A DNA stretch of 36,473 nucleotides, taken from assembly GCA_905614355.1 (NCBI GenBank), contig CAJQSN010000038.1, positions 1 to 36,473 on the forward strand, in the 5' to 3' direction. Positions 1-7,710 of the stretch are shown one piece after another (position 1 is the stretch's first letter; each line of letters starts with the position of its first letter). The stretch is from an uncultured Rhodospirillales bacterium (GTDB lineage Bacteria > Pseudomonadota > Alphaproteobacteria > Rhodospirillales > UBA2165). The notes below the pieces were generated by a model. That model was not told the origin of the DNA. It made no database searches and saw nothing but the letters and a program-made list of their open reading frames with translations. A program made the translations under genes and the position numbers.

Positions 1-373
1 AAAAAGGACTAAATCGGCGAGCAGTATCCCGCAGATACATTGCGTCATTTTTAAATGTTGATAGATCACACGGCCACGTTATTTCCTTGCACAGGTCCAG
101 CAAAATTGGCGACGCCACATCGGTAACCCACTCTTCCTCACTAAAACCATCGCTCAGTTTTCTGATCAAATGAGATAAATAGTATTTTCCGTCAGTTTCA
201 AGTCTACGTACATAACCATACTTTGTTAATGAGACGAGCATCCGATCTACAGCTCTGCGAGAAAATCCAGACTTACTGGATAGTTCTGTAACACTTGCTC
301 CTCGGCAGCGGTTTAGGATTTCAACAATATCGAACATACGTTCGGCGCTCTTAACACCTGAGTATCGTTCCAT
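1..373 (-). CDS. IclR-family transcriptional regulator, N-terminal part (runs off the window)
   Basis: Reading leftward from an ATG at 373, the frame stays open for 124 codons to the window edge. The protein starts MERYSGVKSAERMFDIVEIL and continues with a helix-turn-helix (residues about 22-45, including VTELSSKSGFSRRAVDRML) and a wing (YGYVRRLETDGKYYLS). This matches the winged-helix domain of IclR-family regulators, which usually run to about 250 aa; the effector domain begins near residue 85 and is cut off. The gene diverges from the dioxygenase at 552, with paired palindromic elements between them, so local control of that operon and autoregulation are likely (inference). The effector is unknown. 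Confidence 0.8.
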   Translation of the reverse strand, partial: MERYSGVKSAERMFDIVEILNRCRGASVTELSSKSGFSRRAVDRMLVSLTKYGYVRRLETDGKYYLSHLIRKLSDGFSEEEWVTDVASPILLDLCKEITWPCDLSTFKNDAMYLRDTARRFSPF

Positions 374-411
374 GTAACCTCCCCAAAAGATTTAGGCTTT
401 GAAATTATATC

Positions 412-470
412 ACCATGCGCGCAATGCGCCATCTAATTTTATTTCGAGATGGGCGCAATGCGCACCATCA
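412..470. promoter_or_regulatory. Paired palindrome-like operator elements between IclR regulator and dioxygenase
   Basis: The 11-mer GCGCAATGCGC occurs at 419-429 and again at 453-463, centres 34 bp apart. Both copies have flanks forming near-palindromes (ATG...CAT at the first, GATGG...CCATC at the second). They lie in the 178-bp gap between the divergent regulator (start 373) and dioxygenase (start 552). Two related inverted repeats about three helical turns apart fit a dimeric regulator such as the adjacent IclR protein. Assignment to that protein is an inference. Confidence 0.55.
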
Positions 471-551
471 TCCAAAATTTAGTGGTATTTGTAGAACCAT
501 GATGATTAAATAAATTCCGGAAATCAGAAATCAGGGAGCTACAATATTACA

Positions 552-1400
552 ATGACCACTTCAACATTCAATATTGAGAAATGTGGAGCATGTCTAGGAG
601 CTCTAGTTACCAATATCGATTTGACTTTAAAATTATCTTACCAGGAAAAAATATCTCTTCGCGCTGCTCTGGACCAACATCAAGTCATTTTTTTTCCCAA
701 CCAGAATTTGACGCCCAACCATCAGAAAAATGCAACTGAAATTTTTGGACCCCTCCTCCCTTCTGACACATTTTTCGAACATTTAAATGACGACCCCCAT
801 GTTGAAGTTGTCATAAACGACGAAAATAATCCTCCCATCGGTACAGCTAAATGGCACGCCGATTTAACCTGGGCCAAAGAGCCACCAGCAGGGACCAGTT
901 TGTACTCTCGGGAAATTCCTACAGGGAAAGGTGACACAATCTGGGTTAGTATGACAGCGGCTTACGATTCACTATCAGAGCGAATGAAACAATATCTCGA
1001 GGGACTTAAAGCCCTACACAGTTGGGACATGGGGCTAGGTGGTCGACAAGCAATTTTTCAGCAAGGCGGTGACCATTATACCAAGCGCAAGAACTCTAAC
1101 CCTCCAATAGCCCAACCTCTTGTTAGGACCCACCCCCGAACCAAACAAAAATTAATTTATGTGAACCCAGGATTCACAAGTCACATTATCGATATCCCTA
1201 GAAAAGAAAGCGACGGAATTCTGAGCTTTTTGTATGATTTAGCCCCACGACCAGAATTTCAATTGCGGCATAAATGGGACGTTGGAACTCTTGCTGTCTG
1301 GGATAATACCGCGACACAGCATGCCGCCGTAGATGATTTTTTCCCAGCGTATAGAGAGCTCACGCGGGTAACTTTCGGTGGACATGGAAAGCCTAAATAA
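552..1400 (+). CDS. TauD/TfdA-family Fe(II)/2-oxoglutarate-dependent dioxygenase
   Basis: The 282-aa protein has the usual length for this family. The iron site is visible: H102 and D104 in WHADLTW and distal H257 in DNTATQHAAVDDF, followed by YRELTRV, where R268 or R272 would hold 2-oxoglutarate. Such enzymes hydroxylate next to a sulfonate, ether or similar group, after which the product fragments; taurine and 2,4-D are the classical substrates. The substrate here cannot be read from sequence. It is the first gene of a plus-strand group with two GST-like genes and lies downstream of the IclR operator region, so it probably starts a small inducible catabolic operon. The start is the first in-frame ATG; its ribosome binding site (AGGGAGC) is rather distant. 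Confidence 0.85.
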   Translation: MTTSTFNIEKCGACLGALVTNIDLTLKLSYQEKISLRAALDQHQVIFFPNQNLTPNHQKNATEIFGPLLPSDTFFEHLNDDPHVEVVINDENNPPIGTAKWHADLTWAKEPPAGTSLYSREIPTGKGDTIWVSMTAAYDSLSERMKQYLEGLKALHSWDMGLGGRQAIFQQGGDHYTKRKNSNPPIAQPLVRTHPRTKQKLIYVNPGFTSHIIDIPRKESDGILSFLYDLAPRPEFQLRHKWDVGTLAVWDNTATQHAAVDDFFPAYRELTRVTFGGHGKPK

Positions 1401-1459
1401 ACGCAAAGTACTGCGATTAAAAATTGCATACGATGATTTTAACAGAGGATTATTTTATA

Positions 1460-2275
1460 ATGTTGGAACTATATTATTTAAAAGAAGCGGACTCAGTTTG
1501 TTCAAATCGCGCGGTGATTACTTTAGCAGAAAAAGGTATCAAAGATTGGACACCTCATTATATAGAGCTTCTTAAAGAAGATCACTTTAAATCAGAATAT
1601 CTTAGTATAAACCCTAAAGCTGTCGTGCCAACTTTGGTCCATAATGGGAATCCCGTTCGGGAATCTTCCATAATCTGCGATTATATTGACGAATTAAAGT
1701 CTGATCCTCCGCTTAAGCCTGAGAGCTTAATAGAGCGCGCGCACTTGCGAGAATGGATAAAAGATTCAGATGAAATAGGATTTCCAGGGATTGCTGCGTT
1801 GAATTTTGTGACGCGTTTTCGTTCCGCCGTTCCGCTAGAAACCCTAGAACGACGGTGGAAAAAACAGCCTGACCTTGAAAAAACATTACGACAACAATCT
1901 GTTATTCAAAAAGGCATGGACTCCGAGTGGGTTCTTCGGGGATTAGTCGGCTGGGATCGTATTTTTAAAAAAATGGAAGATACTCTATCAGATGGTCGAC
2001 CATGGATTATGGGTGATACGCTCACTCTGGTGGAGACTTGTTACGCTCCACTAGTCAAAGTCTTGGACATGATAAAATGGCTCGATGTCTGGTTTGAACA
2101 TCGCCCTAACGTGGCTCAATGGTGGGATAACCTTGGCAATCGGCCCAGTGTCCTAGAATTAGACGAATATGAAGGTCATACCGCAGACCTTAACTCTGAT
2201 CACGCTAAAGCCGGTATCGTATTAGTTGACGAAGCACGTGATCGATTGGAAAGGTACAACGCCTCTCGAATTTAA
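1460..2275 (+). CDS. Glutathione S-transferase-like protein (first of two)
   Basis: From the ATG at 1460 the product is 271 aa and opens directly with a thioredoxin-fold strand (MLELYYLKEADSVCSNRAV). In-frame TTG (1424) and ATG (1433) codons lie upstream but would add residues not expected before the fold; AGAGGA precedes 1460. Glutathione-binding landmarks are NPKAVVPTLV with the cis-Pro and the ES pair in RESSIICDYIDE. The C-terminal helical domain is longer than in standard GSTs, as in beta-etherase (LigF/LigE)-like and dehalogenase-like classes. It follows the dioxygenase by about 60 bp and is probably cotranscribed. Likely role: glutathione-dependent cleavage or detoxification in the same pathway (inference). 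Confidence 0.8.
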   Translation: MLELYYLKEADSVCSNRAVITLAEKGIKDWTPHYIELLKEDHFKSEYLSINPKAVVPTLVHNGNPVRESSIICDYIDELKSDPPLKPESLIERAHLREWIKDSDEIGFPGIAALNFVTRFRSAVPLETLERRWKKQPDLEKTLRQQSVIQKGMDSEWVLRGLVGWDRIFKKMEDTLSDGRPWIMGDTLTLVETCYAPLVKVLDMIKWLDVWFEHRPNVAQWWDNLGNRPSVLELDEYEGHTADLNSDHAKAGIVLVDEARDRLERYNASRI

Positions 2276-2360
2276 TTTCGTTTATTGATGGGAATTTTAA
2301 CGATTGACTAATTCTTCACTATTTGAACTAACATGATTTTCTGAAACGGAGTTATTTTTT

Positions 2361-3137
2361 ATGCCTATAATAGAAACAACTAATCCAGTCGTATCAAGTT
2401 TTAAAGGATTACATCTCTACCACGCGCATATTTCAAATTGCTCTGCAAGAGTGAGGCTACTTTTGGAAGAGAAGAAAATACCTTGGGAGAGCCATCACAT
2501 CTTTTTAGCAAAACGAGAGAATATAACAGAAGAGTATTTTAGTATTAATCCAAAAGGTGTTGTGCCATCACTGGTGCATGATGGCAAAGTAATTACAGAG
2601 TCGAATGATATTTTGGTTTACCTGGAGGAGACATTTCCTGATCCCAGTTTTATCAATGTGGCCAGTGAAAAAAAACGGGAGATAGAACGTTGGCTAAAAA
2701 TCTCAGGCGAAGCTCATATGCCTGGCATAAAGACCTTCCAATACTACAAAAGAAACTCTAAGGCGATGAAAAAAACAGAAGAGGAAGTTGCCCTCTACCG
2801 GAAACTTCAAAAAGACCCAGCCTATTTAACCTTCCATGGCAAGCATGACCTCCCTGGTCAAAGTTTCACACCCAAGGATGCTGAAACCGCAATAAATCTG
2901 ATGGATGGATACTTTACCGAAATGGAGGATATTCTGTCTAAAAACCAGTGGTTGGTTGGAAATACCTTTACGTTGGCTGATATTTCATGGTCACCGACTA
3001 TAACCACCCTTTTGCGCGGCGGCTATGACTTCAACCTTTTTCCAAACCTCATGGCCTGGTATGACCGAATTTTTAAACTACCGAGTTTCCAAATATCCGT
3101 AACTGATTGGTATACCCGGATGGAGAAAAATAATTGA
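2361..3137 (+). CDS. Glutathione S-transferase-like protein (second of two)
   Basis: A 258-aa protein with an N-terminal thioredoxin fold (LHLYHAHISNCSARVRLLLE, catalytic-Ser region), the NPKGVVPSLVHDG cis-Pro segment and the ESNDILVYLEE glutathione-binding turn. The helical domain ends with WLVGNTFTLADISWSP, the conserved N-capping and hydrophobic-staple region of GSTs. It resembles the preceding gene in layout but not closely in sequence, so the pair is not a recent tandem duplication. Two divergent GSTs beside a TauD-like oxygenase suggest oxidation followed by glutathione-dependent cleavage and glutathione removal, comparable in logic to beta-aryl ether degradation; that pathway is an inference. 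An 85-bp gap separates it from the upstream gene. Confidence 0.82.
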   Translation: MPIIETTNPVVSSFKGLHLYHAHISNCSARVRLLLEEKKIPWESHHIFLAKRENITEEYFSINPKGVVPSLVHDGKVITESNDILVYLEETFPDPSFINVASEKKREIERWLKISGEAHMPGIKTFQYYKRNSKAMKKTEEEVALYRKLQKDPAYLTFHGKHDLPGQSFTPKDAETAINLMDGYFTEMEDILSKNQWLVGNTFTLADISWSPTITTLLRGGYDFNLFPNLMAWYDRIFKLPSFQISVTDWYTRMEKNN

Positions 3138-3276
3138 CCATTTTAGTCATTAAAAGAGCTGACATACTAAACCCTCCGAATGCCCACTTGCAAAAAGAGA
3201 ATTTGAATAAGACTACGCACTAAGCTTACAATATGGTCGCAGGTAGCTAACAAGTTAATAACTTGCTAGCTCATAA

Positions 3277-3582
3277 GAGACTAAACGTACTGCTGGCGCT
3301 GAAAAGGATCCCACTTTTCTTATGGCTGGTGTAACTGTGGTTGCAAACTATGAGTTATTCGGAATCAATAGGAATAAATTAGAAAAACTTATTCACCGAT
3401 TCTTTGGCTCGGCACGCCTCAAAATAGAGATCAAAGATCGCTTTGGGCGCCCGGTCATTCCTCAAGAATGGTTTTGTGTACCCTTTAATTGTATTGAACA
3501 AGTAGTTGATCGGATCAAAGACGGGTCGATTGTTGATTATACTTATGACGCAAAAACTGCAAGTTTAGTAAAAGCGTCCTAA
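3277..3582 (+). pseudogene. C-terminal remnant of a GIY-YIG / T5orf172-type protein
   Basis: The ORF from ATG 3322 encodes 86 aa with LFGINRNKLEKLIHRFFG, IKDRFGRPVIPQEWF and a C-terminal DYTYDAKTASLV. These match, from memory, the last part of bacterial GIY-YIG nuclease-family proteins with a T5orf172-like domain. The same frame stays family-like upstream of the ATG (AGAEKDPTFLMA, 3292-3327) until a stop at 3274, so the apparent start is internal and the N-terminal nuclease part is missing. It is most likely a relic next to a recombination scar rather than a functional small protein, although expression of the 86-aa fragment cannot be excluded. Confidence 0.65.
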
Positions 3583-3730
3583 ACATATTAACGCTTAAGC
3601 CCTATTTTCAAAAATAGGTGCGATATTTAGTTATGCTACGATAGCAGCAGAGATGACGCGACGTCGGGGTAGAGTATACCCGCCCCCTGCCTTAAGTCAG
3701 CAAGCATACTCTTCGCTCAAATAAATTTAT

Positions 3731-3852
3731 ACACAAGCACTGGGTACTTGTAAGGGACTTGCGATATCCCGCTTGCTACCCATATGCTACTTGGAAGCAC
3801 TTAGATAGTAGTCAGAAACACGGTAAGTTGTTGTAAAGGTTGGTTGCGGGGG
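3731..3852. repeat. 122-bp direct repeat, copy 1
   Basis: This stretch reappears at 9228-9349 in the same orientation with the same length and roughly nine substitutions (about 93 percent identity by hand alignment). It ends in TGGTTGCGGGGG, the reverse complement of the 3' end of tRNA-fMet. On the minus strand both copies encode an 18-aa open frame from an ATG (3783 here), MGSKRDIASPLQVPSACV, with two silent changes and one V/A change between copies. This may be a remnant of an integrase N-terminus or another gene beside the tRNA (uncertain). The two copies bracket the TRAP catabolic operon. Confidence 0.8.
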
Positions 3853-3909
3853 CACGCAACCGGCGTTACTTGCACTTGGATTTTGCCTGCTTATAAATAC
3901 AAAATACGT

Positions 3910-3923
3910 TGGTTGCGGGGGTA
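3910..3923 (-). other. tRNA-fMet 3'-end core (attachment-site-like)
   Basis: TGGTTGCGGGGGTA is the reverse complement of a tRNA-fMet acceptor end including CCA. The same core is at 3841-3852 and, extended into the T and anticodon arms, at 9338-9383. Isolated tRNA 3' ends are typical remains of att sites used by tyrosine integrases. No integrase is intact next to it, so the assignment rests on the three repeated cores. Confidence 0.5.
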
Positions 3924-4065
3924 TTGCCATATCTGTATTGATATTTGTCCCTATCAACATAAATCAAATCGAAATCCAGACTGTATTCAGACCTACAAAA
4001 CCGTCATGAAAAAAACGCAAGCATGGTTTATTAAAGAAGAGGACAAAGTTCTAGGTAACAATTAA
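3919..4065 (+). pseudogene. Possible C-terminal fragment of a Fe-S (ferredoxin-type) protein
   Basis: Starting immediately after the tRNA-like core, the frame reads CHICIDICPYQHKSNRNPDC, a C-x2-C-x3-C-P pattern typical of one half of a [4Fe-4S] ferredoxin motif, then about 30 polar residues to a stop at 4063-4065. There is no credible start and no other half of the motif, so it looks like the tail of a larger iron-sulfur protein cut by integration. The parent family could be a QueG- or reductive-dehalogenase-like protein, but I cannot decide. Confidence 0.35.
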
Positions 4066-4119
4066 GAATACCAGCTTGATGAGGGCGTGGTCAAATGGTC
4101 TGTAATTTGGTCGAATAGA

Positions 4120-4761
4120 TTACAAATTACTGGTAGAAAGTTCGCGCAATGCATCTTCAGCAGTCATGACCCAACCAAACGCCGTTCGAATACACTGCAA
4201 CGCCGCATCATGCAAATCCGGGCCATCCATGGTGTCGACGCAGTCTTCGACCACCACCGCCGCATAATCACGGACGTTCGCAGCACACACCGTTGCCAGA
4301 ACGCAGGAATTGGTGTTAATTCCGGTAACCAGCAAAGTATTGATACCGTGGGAGCGCAGCACAAAGTCGAGATCCGTCGACTGGAAACAGTCATAACGCT
4401 TTTTGACGTCAACGATCATGTCACGCGATGGATCACACAACCCCGGCATGATTTCGAGACCGGGAGAGCCTATTAGATTATGGCGCTCCACATTCTTGCG
4501 AGTAGAATTTGGGTCATCTGCCAAAGCGCGCCAACGCGGGTTACTGCGAATTTCCTCAACATCCCGATACGCCGTCACCAAATGAACAATGAGAATGTTC
4601 TTGGCCCGACAGCGTTCCATGAACACCTTGTTGTTGGCCACCAATTTGGCGGCGACATCGGCGGGCGCCGGCATGGTAGCAACTTCTGGGTCCAGGTGAC
4701 CGCGGTGGCAATCAATGGCGATGACCGCCGGTTTGATAAAATTAACTCCCAAATCAATCAT
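4120..4761 (-). CDS. Isochorismatase-family cysteine hydrolase
   Basis: The 213-aa protein has the full catalytic triad of the family: D17 in AIDCHRGH, K121 in KKRYDCFQST and nucleophile C153 in TNSCVLATVCAAN, preceded by the cis-peptide region VTGINT. Length and motifs fit amidohydrolases such as N-carbamoylsarcosine amidase, maleamate amidohydrolase, ureidoacrylate hydrolase or nicotinamidase, all of which release ammonia from a C-N bond. It is the last gene of the TRAP operon, 35 bp after dctM, so it probably acts on the imported compound or an intermediate of it. The exact substrate is not readable. Confidence 0.85.
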   Translation of the reverse strand: MIDLGVNFIKPAVIAIDCHRGHLDPEVATMPAPADVAAKLVANNKVFMERCRAKNILIVHLVTAYRDVEEIRSNPRWRALADDPNSTRKNVERHNLIGSPGLEIMPGLCDPSRDMIVDVKKRYDCFQSTDLDFVLRSHGINTLLVTGINTNSCVLATVCAANVRDYAAVVVEDCVDTMDGPDLHDAALQCIRTAFGWVMTAEDALRELSTSNL

Positions 4762-4796
4762 GGTTCAGCTTTCATTAGCGAGAAGGGAGGAAAAGG

Positions 4797-6068
4797 TTAG
4801 GTGAGTTGGGGAAGCCACGTCACCAGTATTGGGACATAGGTGATAAGCACTAAAACGAACAGCGCGACAGCAATGAATGGCACCAGGCTTTTCACCACCT
4901 CCAAGTAAGGGACATCAAACGTTGTCATACCGATGAATATGTTCAGTCCAAACGGTGGTGTAATCATTCCAATGGCAACATTGAGAACAACCACCGCGCC
5001 CAGGTGCATAGGATCGATTCCCAACGCCTGTGCCACCGGATACACTAGAGGCGTCAGGACGATAATCGCCGAATTTGGATCGATGAACATTCCTACAATC
5101 AGAAACACGACATTAATCATCAATAGAACAGAAATCCTGGAATGGCCTTCAAGCATGCCAGCGATGGCTTGCGGCACGTTTTCGAGAGTCAGGTAGTAAG
5201 TCATCGCCGAGCCTGCAGAAATAAGAATCAAAAGCGTTGCAATGACCATAGCAGACCGTGAGGAAAGGTTGAATAGTTCTCCAAACTGGAGTTGTCGGTA
5301 AATGATTGTTTCAACAAACATTGCGTATGCGCAGGCACCTGCGGCGGCCTCCGTGGGCGTGAAGGTTCCCGTGTAGATGCCGCCGAAAATAATTGCTGGC
5401 AACCCCATGGCCCAACCGGCACGTTTGAAGCTGATATAACGCGCACTCCAAGATTCTTTTTCTTTCCGCCCAATGCCTCTAACGCGGGCATATGAATAGG
5501 CGTAGAGTGCTAGCGCAGCAGTAAAGATGGCACCCGCACTCAACCCCGAAAGGAATACATCGCCAACTGAGTTCATGGTTTGCAACGAATAGAGAATCAT
5601 CGCCACACCCGGCGGGATCAGCATGGCCAACGTCGATGCTGAGAGAATCAAGCCGACGGCGAAACCTCGGCTGTAGCCTTGTTTCAGCAATGTGGGGTAA
5701 ACAATCGGGCCAATGCTAACAACTGCCGCCGCACCGACACCAGAAATTGCGCCGAACATGGCACAGGAAACCGCCGTTGTGATGGCGACGCCACCGGTAT
5801 AGTGGCCGATAAAACTTTCCACCAATCCCAACAAACGTTCGCCGATTTCTCCCCGTGCAATGATGTCGGCGGCGAATATGAACAACGGAATAGCTAACAG
5901 GCTAAATTTATTAATGCCCTGCAGCATCTGCTGGACTAGGACCATTGAGGGGATGGGCGGGCCAAATAGCTCAAACGTCAACAGCGTCGGCGCCAGAACA
6001 GCGATGAAAATTGGGGCGGAAATTGCAAACAAGGTAATCGCAACCCCGGCAAAAACGAATACAGGCAT
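4797..6068 (-). CDS. dctM: TRAP transporter large permease (DctM-type)
   Basis: A 423-aa, very hydrophobic protein with about a dozen membrane segments and DctM-family landmarks: LLAIPLFIFAADIIARGEIGERLL near the N-terminus, the glycine-rich ISGVGAAAVVSIG stretch, IPPGVAMILYS, a mid-protein FTPTEAAAGA segment and NVAIGMITPPFGLNIFIG near the end. In TRAP systems this subunit is the sodium-coupled translocation channel in the inner membrane. It sits 9 bp after dctQ and directly before the isochorismatase-type hydrolase, in the normal P-Q-M order of this operon. Confidence 0.93.
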   Translation of the reverse strand: MPVFVFAGVAITLFAISAPIFIAVLAPTLLTFELFGPPIPSMVLVQQMLQGINKFSLLAIPLFIFAADIIARGEIGERLLGLVESFIGHYTGGVAITTAVSCAMFGAISGVGAAAVVSIGPIVYPTLLKQGYSRGFAVGLILSASTLAMLIPPGVAMILYSLQTMNSVGDVFLSGLSAGAIFTAALALYAYSYARVRGIGRKEKESWSARYISFKRAGWAMGLPAIIFGGIYTGTFTPTEAAAGACAYAMFVETIIYRQLQFGELFNLSSRSAMVIATLLILISAGSAMTYYLTLENVPQAIAGMLEGHSRISVLLMINVVFLIVGMFIDPNSAIIVLTPLVYPVAQALGIDPMHLGAVVVLNVAIGMITPPFGLNIFIGMTTFDVPYLEVVKSLVPFIAVALFVLVLITYVPILVTWLPQLT

Positions 6069-6077
6069 ATATGCTAC

Positions 6078-6614
6078 CTACTCTCCCTGCACATCGGAAA
6101 ATTCGCCATTATCGATACCTTGCAAAGGTTCTTCTAAAAATGATTTAAGTGAATTATGAAAAAAACCAAGTGTCATTAATGCACTTGCCACCGGAATGGC
6201 GAGATAGAAATACCCGGTCGGAATGAGCAACATCGGGTCCATTTGCCCGAGGTTGAAACGCAACGATGTGAAGGTGTATCCCAACCACGAGACATATCCC
6301 ATCGTCACGCCCCCGACGATACCAATGATAATAGAAAGCCAACGACGCGTTGGCCTCGAAACCATACGCGAAGCAATATCGATGGTGACATGGCCACCGC
6401 TGCGCACCAACAAGTAAGCCGCCATGAACGTCATCCATATCATAAGAAGCCGTCCCAATGCCGGCCCCCCAGAGAATGTAACACTGAAGGCCGCCCGACC
6501 AATGGAGTTGGCGAACAGCACAACCGTCATCAAGAGAAGTAACGAGCCGACGAATCTAACTACAACACGGTCAATAAGACCCAACGCAACCTCGATATAA
6601 CGGATAAGTGCCAT
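6078..6614 (-). CDS. dctQ: TRAP transporter small permease (DctQ-type)
   Basis: From the ATG at 6614 the product is 178 aa with four predicted membrane helices (LLLLMTVVLFANSIGRAAF, the MIWMTFMAAYLLVRSGGHV region, SIIIGIVGGVTMGYVSWLG, the AIPVASALMTLGFF region), the standard DctQ topology. A TTG 21 bp upstream (6635) is also in frame but has no better ribosome binding site. The small subunit partners the DctM channel in the inner membrane. It lies between dctP (36-bp gap) and dctM (9-bp gap). Confidence 0.9.
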   Translation of the reverse strand: MALIRYIEVALGLIDRVVVRFVGSLLLLMTVVLFANSIGRAAFSVTFSGGPALGRLLMIWMTFMAAYLLVRSGGHVTIDIASRMVSRPTRRWLSIIIGIVGGVTMGYVSWLGYTFTSLRFNLGQMDPMLLIPTGYFYLAIPVASALMTLGFFHNSLKSFLEEPLQGIDNGEFSDVQGE

Positions 6615-6650
6615 TCGCCAATTGTACTCCGGCAAGCCCTAACTTAGGGG

Positions 6651-7685
6651 TTATTTTAACTTTGCAAGCTCTGCTTTGAAGGCATCCAGGATAGCTTTTC
6701 CCTTGGCACCGTTCTGTTCAACATAGAACTTTTCGACACCGGGAAGAACTTTTGCTTTCATATCTTCAAAATTAGCCTTGCTGACGTCCACTACTTTGAT
6801 CTTAGCCTTTTGGAAGACTGGCAGAGCTTTTGACTTAATAATCGAATAGGTTAAGTCGGTAGTTAGCTTGCCGCCAGCGTCAATGGCTTCACGGATTGCC
6901 GTCTGACAGGTACTGGAGCGTTTGTCCCACCAGCCTTTGGAAAGCATGATGACCTGATCCAACGTTCCGTGATTGGTAAGCGCCATGTAGTCCTGCACTT
7001 CATGGAACTTCATGAAGAAGTTAGTGGTAATCGGATTTTCCTGGGCATCAATCGCTTTGTTCTGCAATGCTCCGTAGGTCTCCGCGAACGGCATGCCGAC
7101 GGCTGTCACGCCGAAAAGGCGAAACTGTTCCTTGAGTACAGCCGAAGGCATCACACGGGCTTTTAAGCCAGCATAATTAGCAAATTCGTTCAACGGCTTG
7201 TTTCCAGTCCAGACCTTATAACCTGTATGCCAGATGGCGACCGAAACGACGCCTTTTTCTTCCGTCGTGTCGAGTAGCTTTTTCATCGCATTGCTTTTGT
7301 GAATTTTCGCAAGATTTTCACGTTGTGGGGGCCAGAAAAACGGAAAATCCATAATTCCGATCAGCGGTTGAAAGCCAACTAGAAACGACCCCGGAAGGAT
7401 GACCATTTCGATCGAGCCAATCTGTAAACCTTCAACGAGGTCCGTAGTTCCACCGAGTTGTCCACCGTGATAGGTTTTTGCATTGACGTCGCAACGCTTA
7501 TCCGCATTGACCATTTTGGCTACTTTATCACCGCCTTGGCCACGCGGTGCTTTCCCCGGCACAGCGTTGGCGATTTTCATTTGAACCTTGGCGGCTGATG
7601 CTGGTATAGCAGTGCCCACCATAATTGTCGTGCCAGCAAATGCCAACGCGACCGCTAATGTCTTCAAAGTATTGCTTCGTAACAT
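6651..7685 (-). CDS. dctP: TRAP transporter substrate-binding protein (DctP-type)
   Basis: The 344-aa protein begins with a Sec signal peptide (MLRSNTLKTLAVALAFAGTT, cleavage around SAA at 30-32). The mature part has DctP signatures: YHGGQLGGTTDLVEGLQIG, the conserved arginine R177 in GLKARVMPS that usually binds a substrate carboxylate, and MPFAETYGALQNKAIDAQEN. It should be a periplasmic receptor delivering an organic acid to the membrane subunits. The gene follows the alpha/beta hydrolase by 25 bp and has an AGGAG site before its ATG. The ligand is unknown; the neighbours point to a compound degraded by C-C or ester and C-N hydrolysis. Confidence 0.93.
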   Translation of the reverse strand: MLRSNTLKTLAVALAFAGTTIMVGTAIPASAAKVQMKIANAVPGKAPRGQGGDKVAKMVNADKRCDVNAKTYHGGQLGGTTDLVEGLQIGSIEMVILPGSFLVGFQPLIGIMDFPFFWPPQRENLAKIHKSNAMKKLLDTTEEKGVVSVAIWHTGYKVWTGNKPLNEFANYAGLKARVMPSAVLKEQFRLFGVTAVGMPFAETYGALQNKAIDAQENPITTNFFMKFHEVQDYMALTNHGTLDQVIMLSKGWWDKRSSTCQTAIREAIDAGGKLTTDLTYSIIKSKALPVFQKAKIKVVDVSKANFEDMKAKVLPGVEKFYVEQNGAKGKAILDAFKAELAKLK

Positions 7686-7710
7686 TTTTCTCTCCTATTT
7701 TAAGCTTCTG

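Larger units (their letters stand above)
3583..4119. other. Recombination-scar intergenic region
   Basis: No intact gene is supported here. The stretch holds a short stem (7 bp, 3601-3618) just after the GIY-YIG remnant, the first 122-bp repeat copy (3731-3852), an inverted repeat GGTTGCG/CGCAACC (3842-3861), two tRNA-fMet 3'-end cores (3841-3852 and 3910-3923) and a fragment with a Fe-S motif (3919-4065). The collection suggests repeated site-specific integration and excision at a tRNA-derived site. Confidence 0.6.

Noticed and set aside
1378-1575. Plus-strand ORF overlapping the dioxygenase end and first GST start
   Set aside because: Different frame from two well-supported genes and no family features.
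3640-3720. 24-codon ORF starting MTRRRGRVYPPP
   Set aside because: Short, no convincing ribosome binding site, within scar DNA.
3844-4065. A 73-aa ORF beginning inside the first tRNA-like core
   Set aside because: Its first 25 codons run through att-like repeats; only the part after 3919 looks coding, so it was recorded as a Fe-S fragment instead of a gene.
4087-4800. Several plus-strand ORFs opposite the isochorismatase gene
   Set aside because: They are antisense shadows of a protein with a complete catalytic triad.
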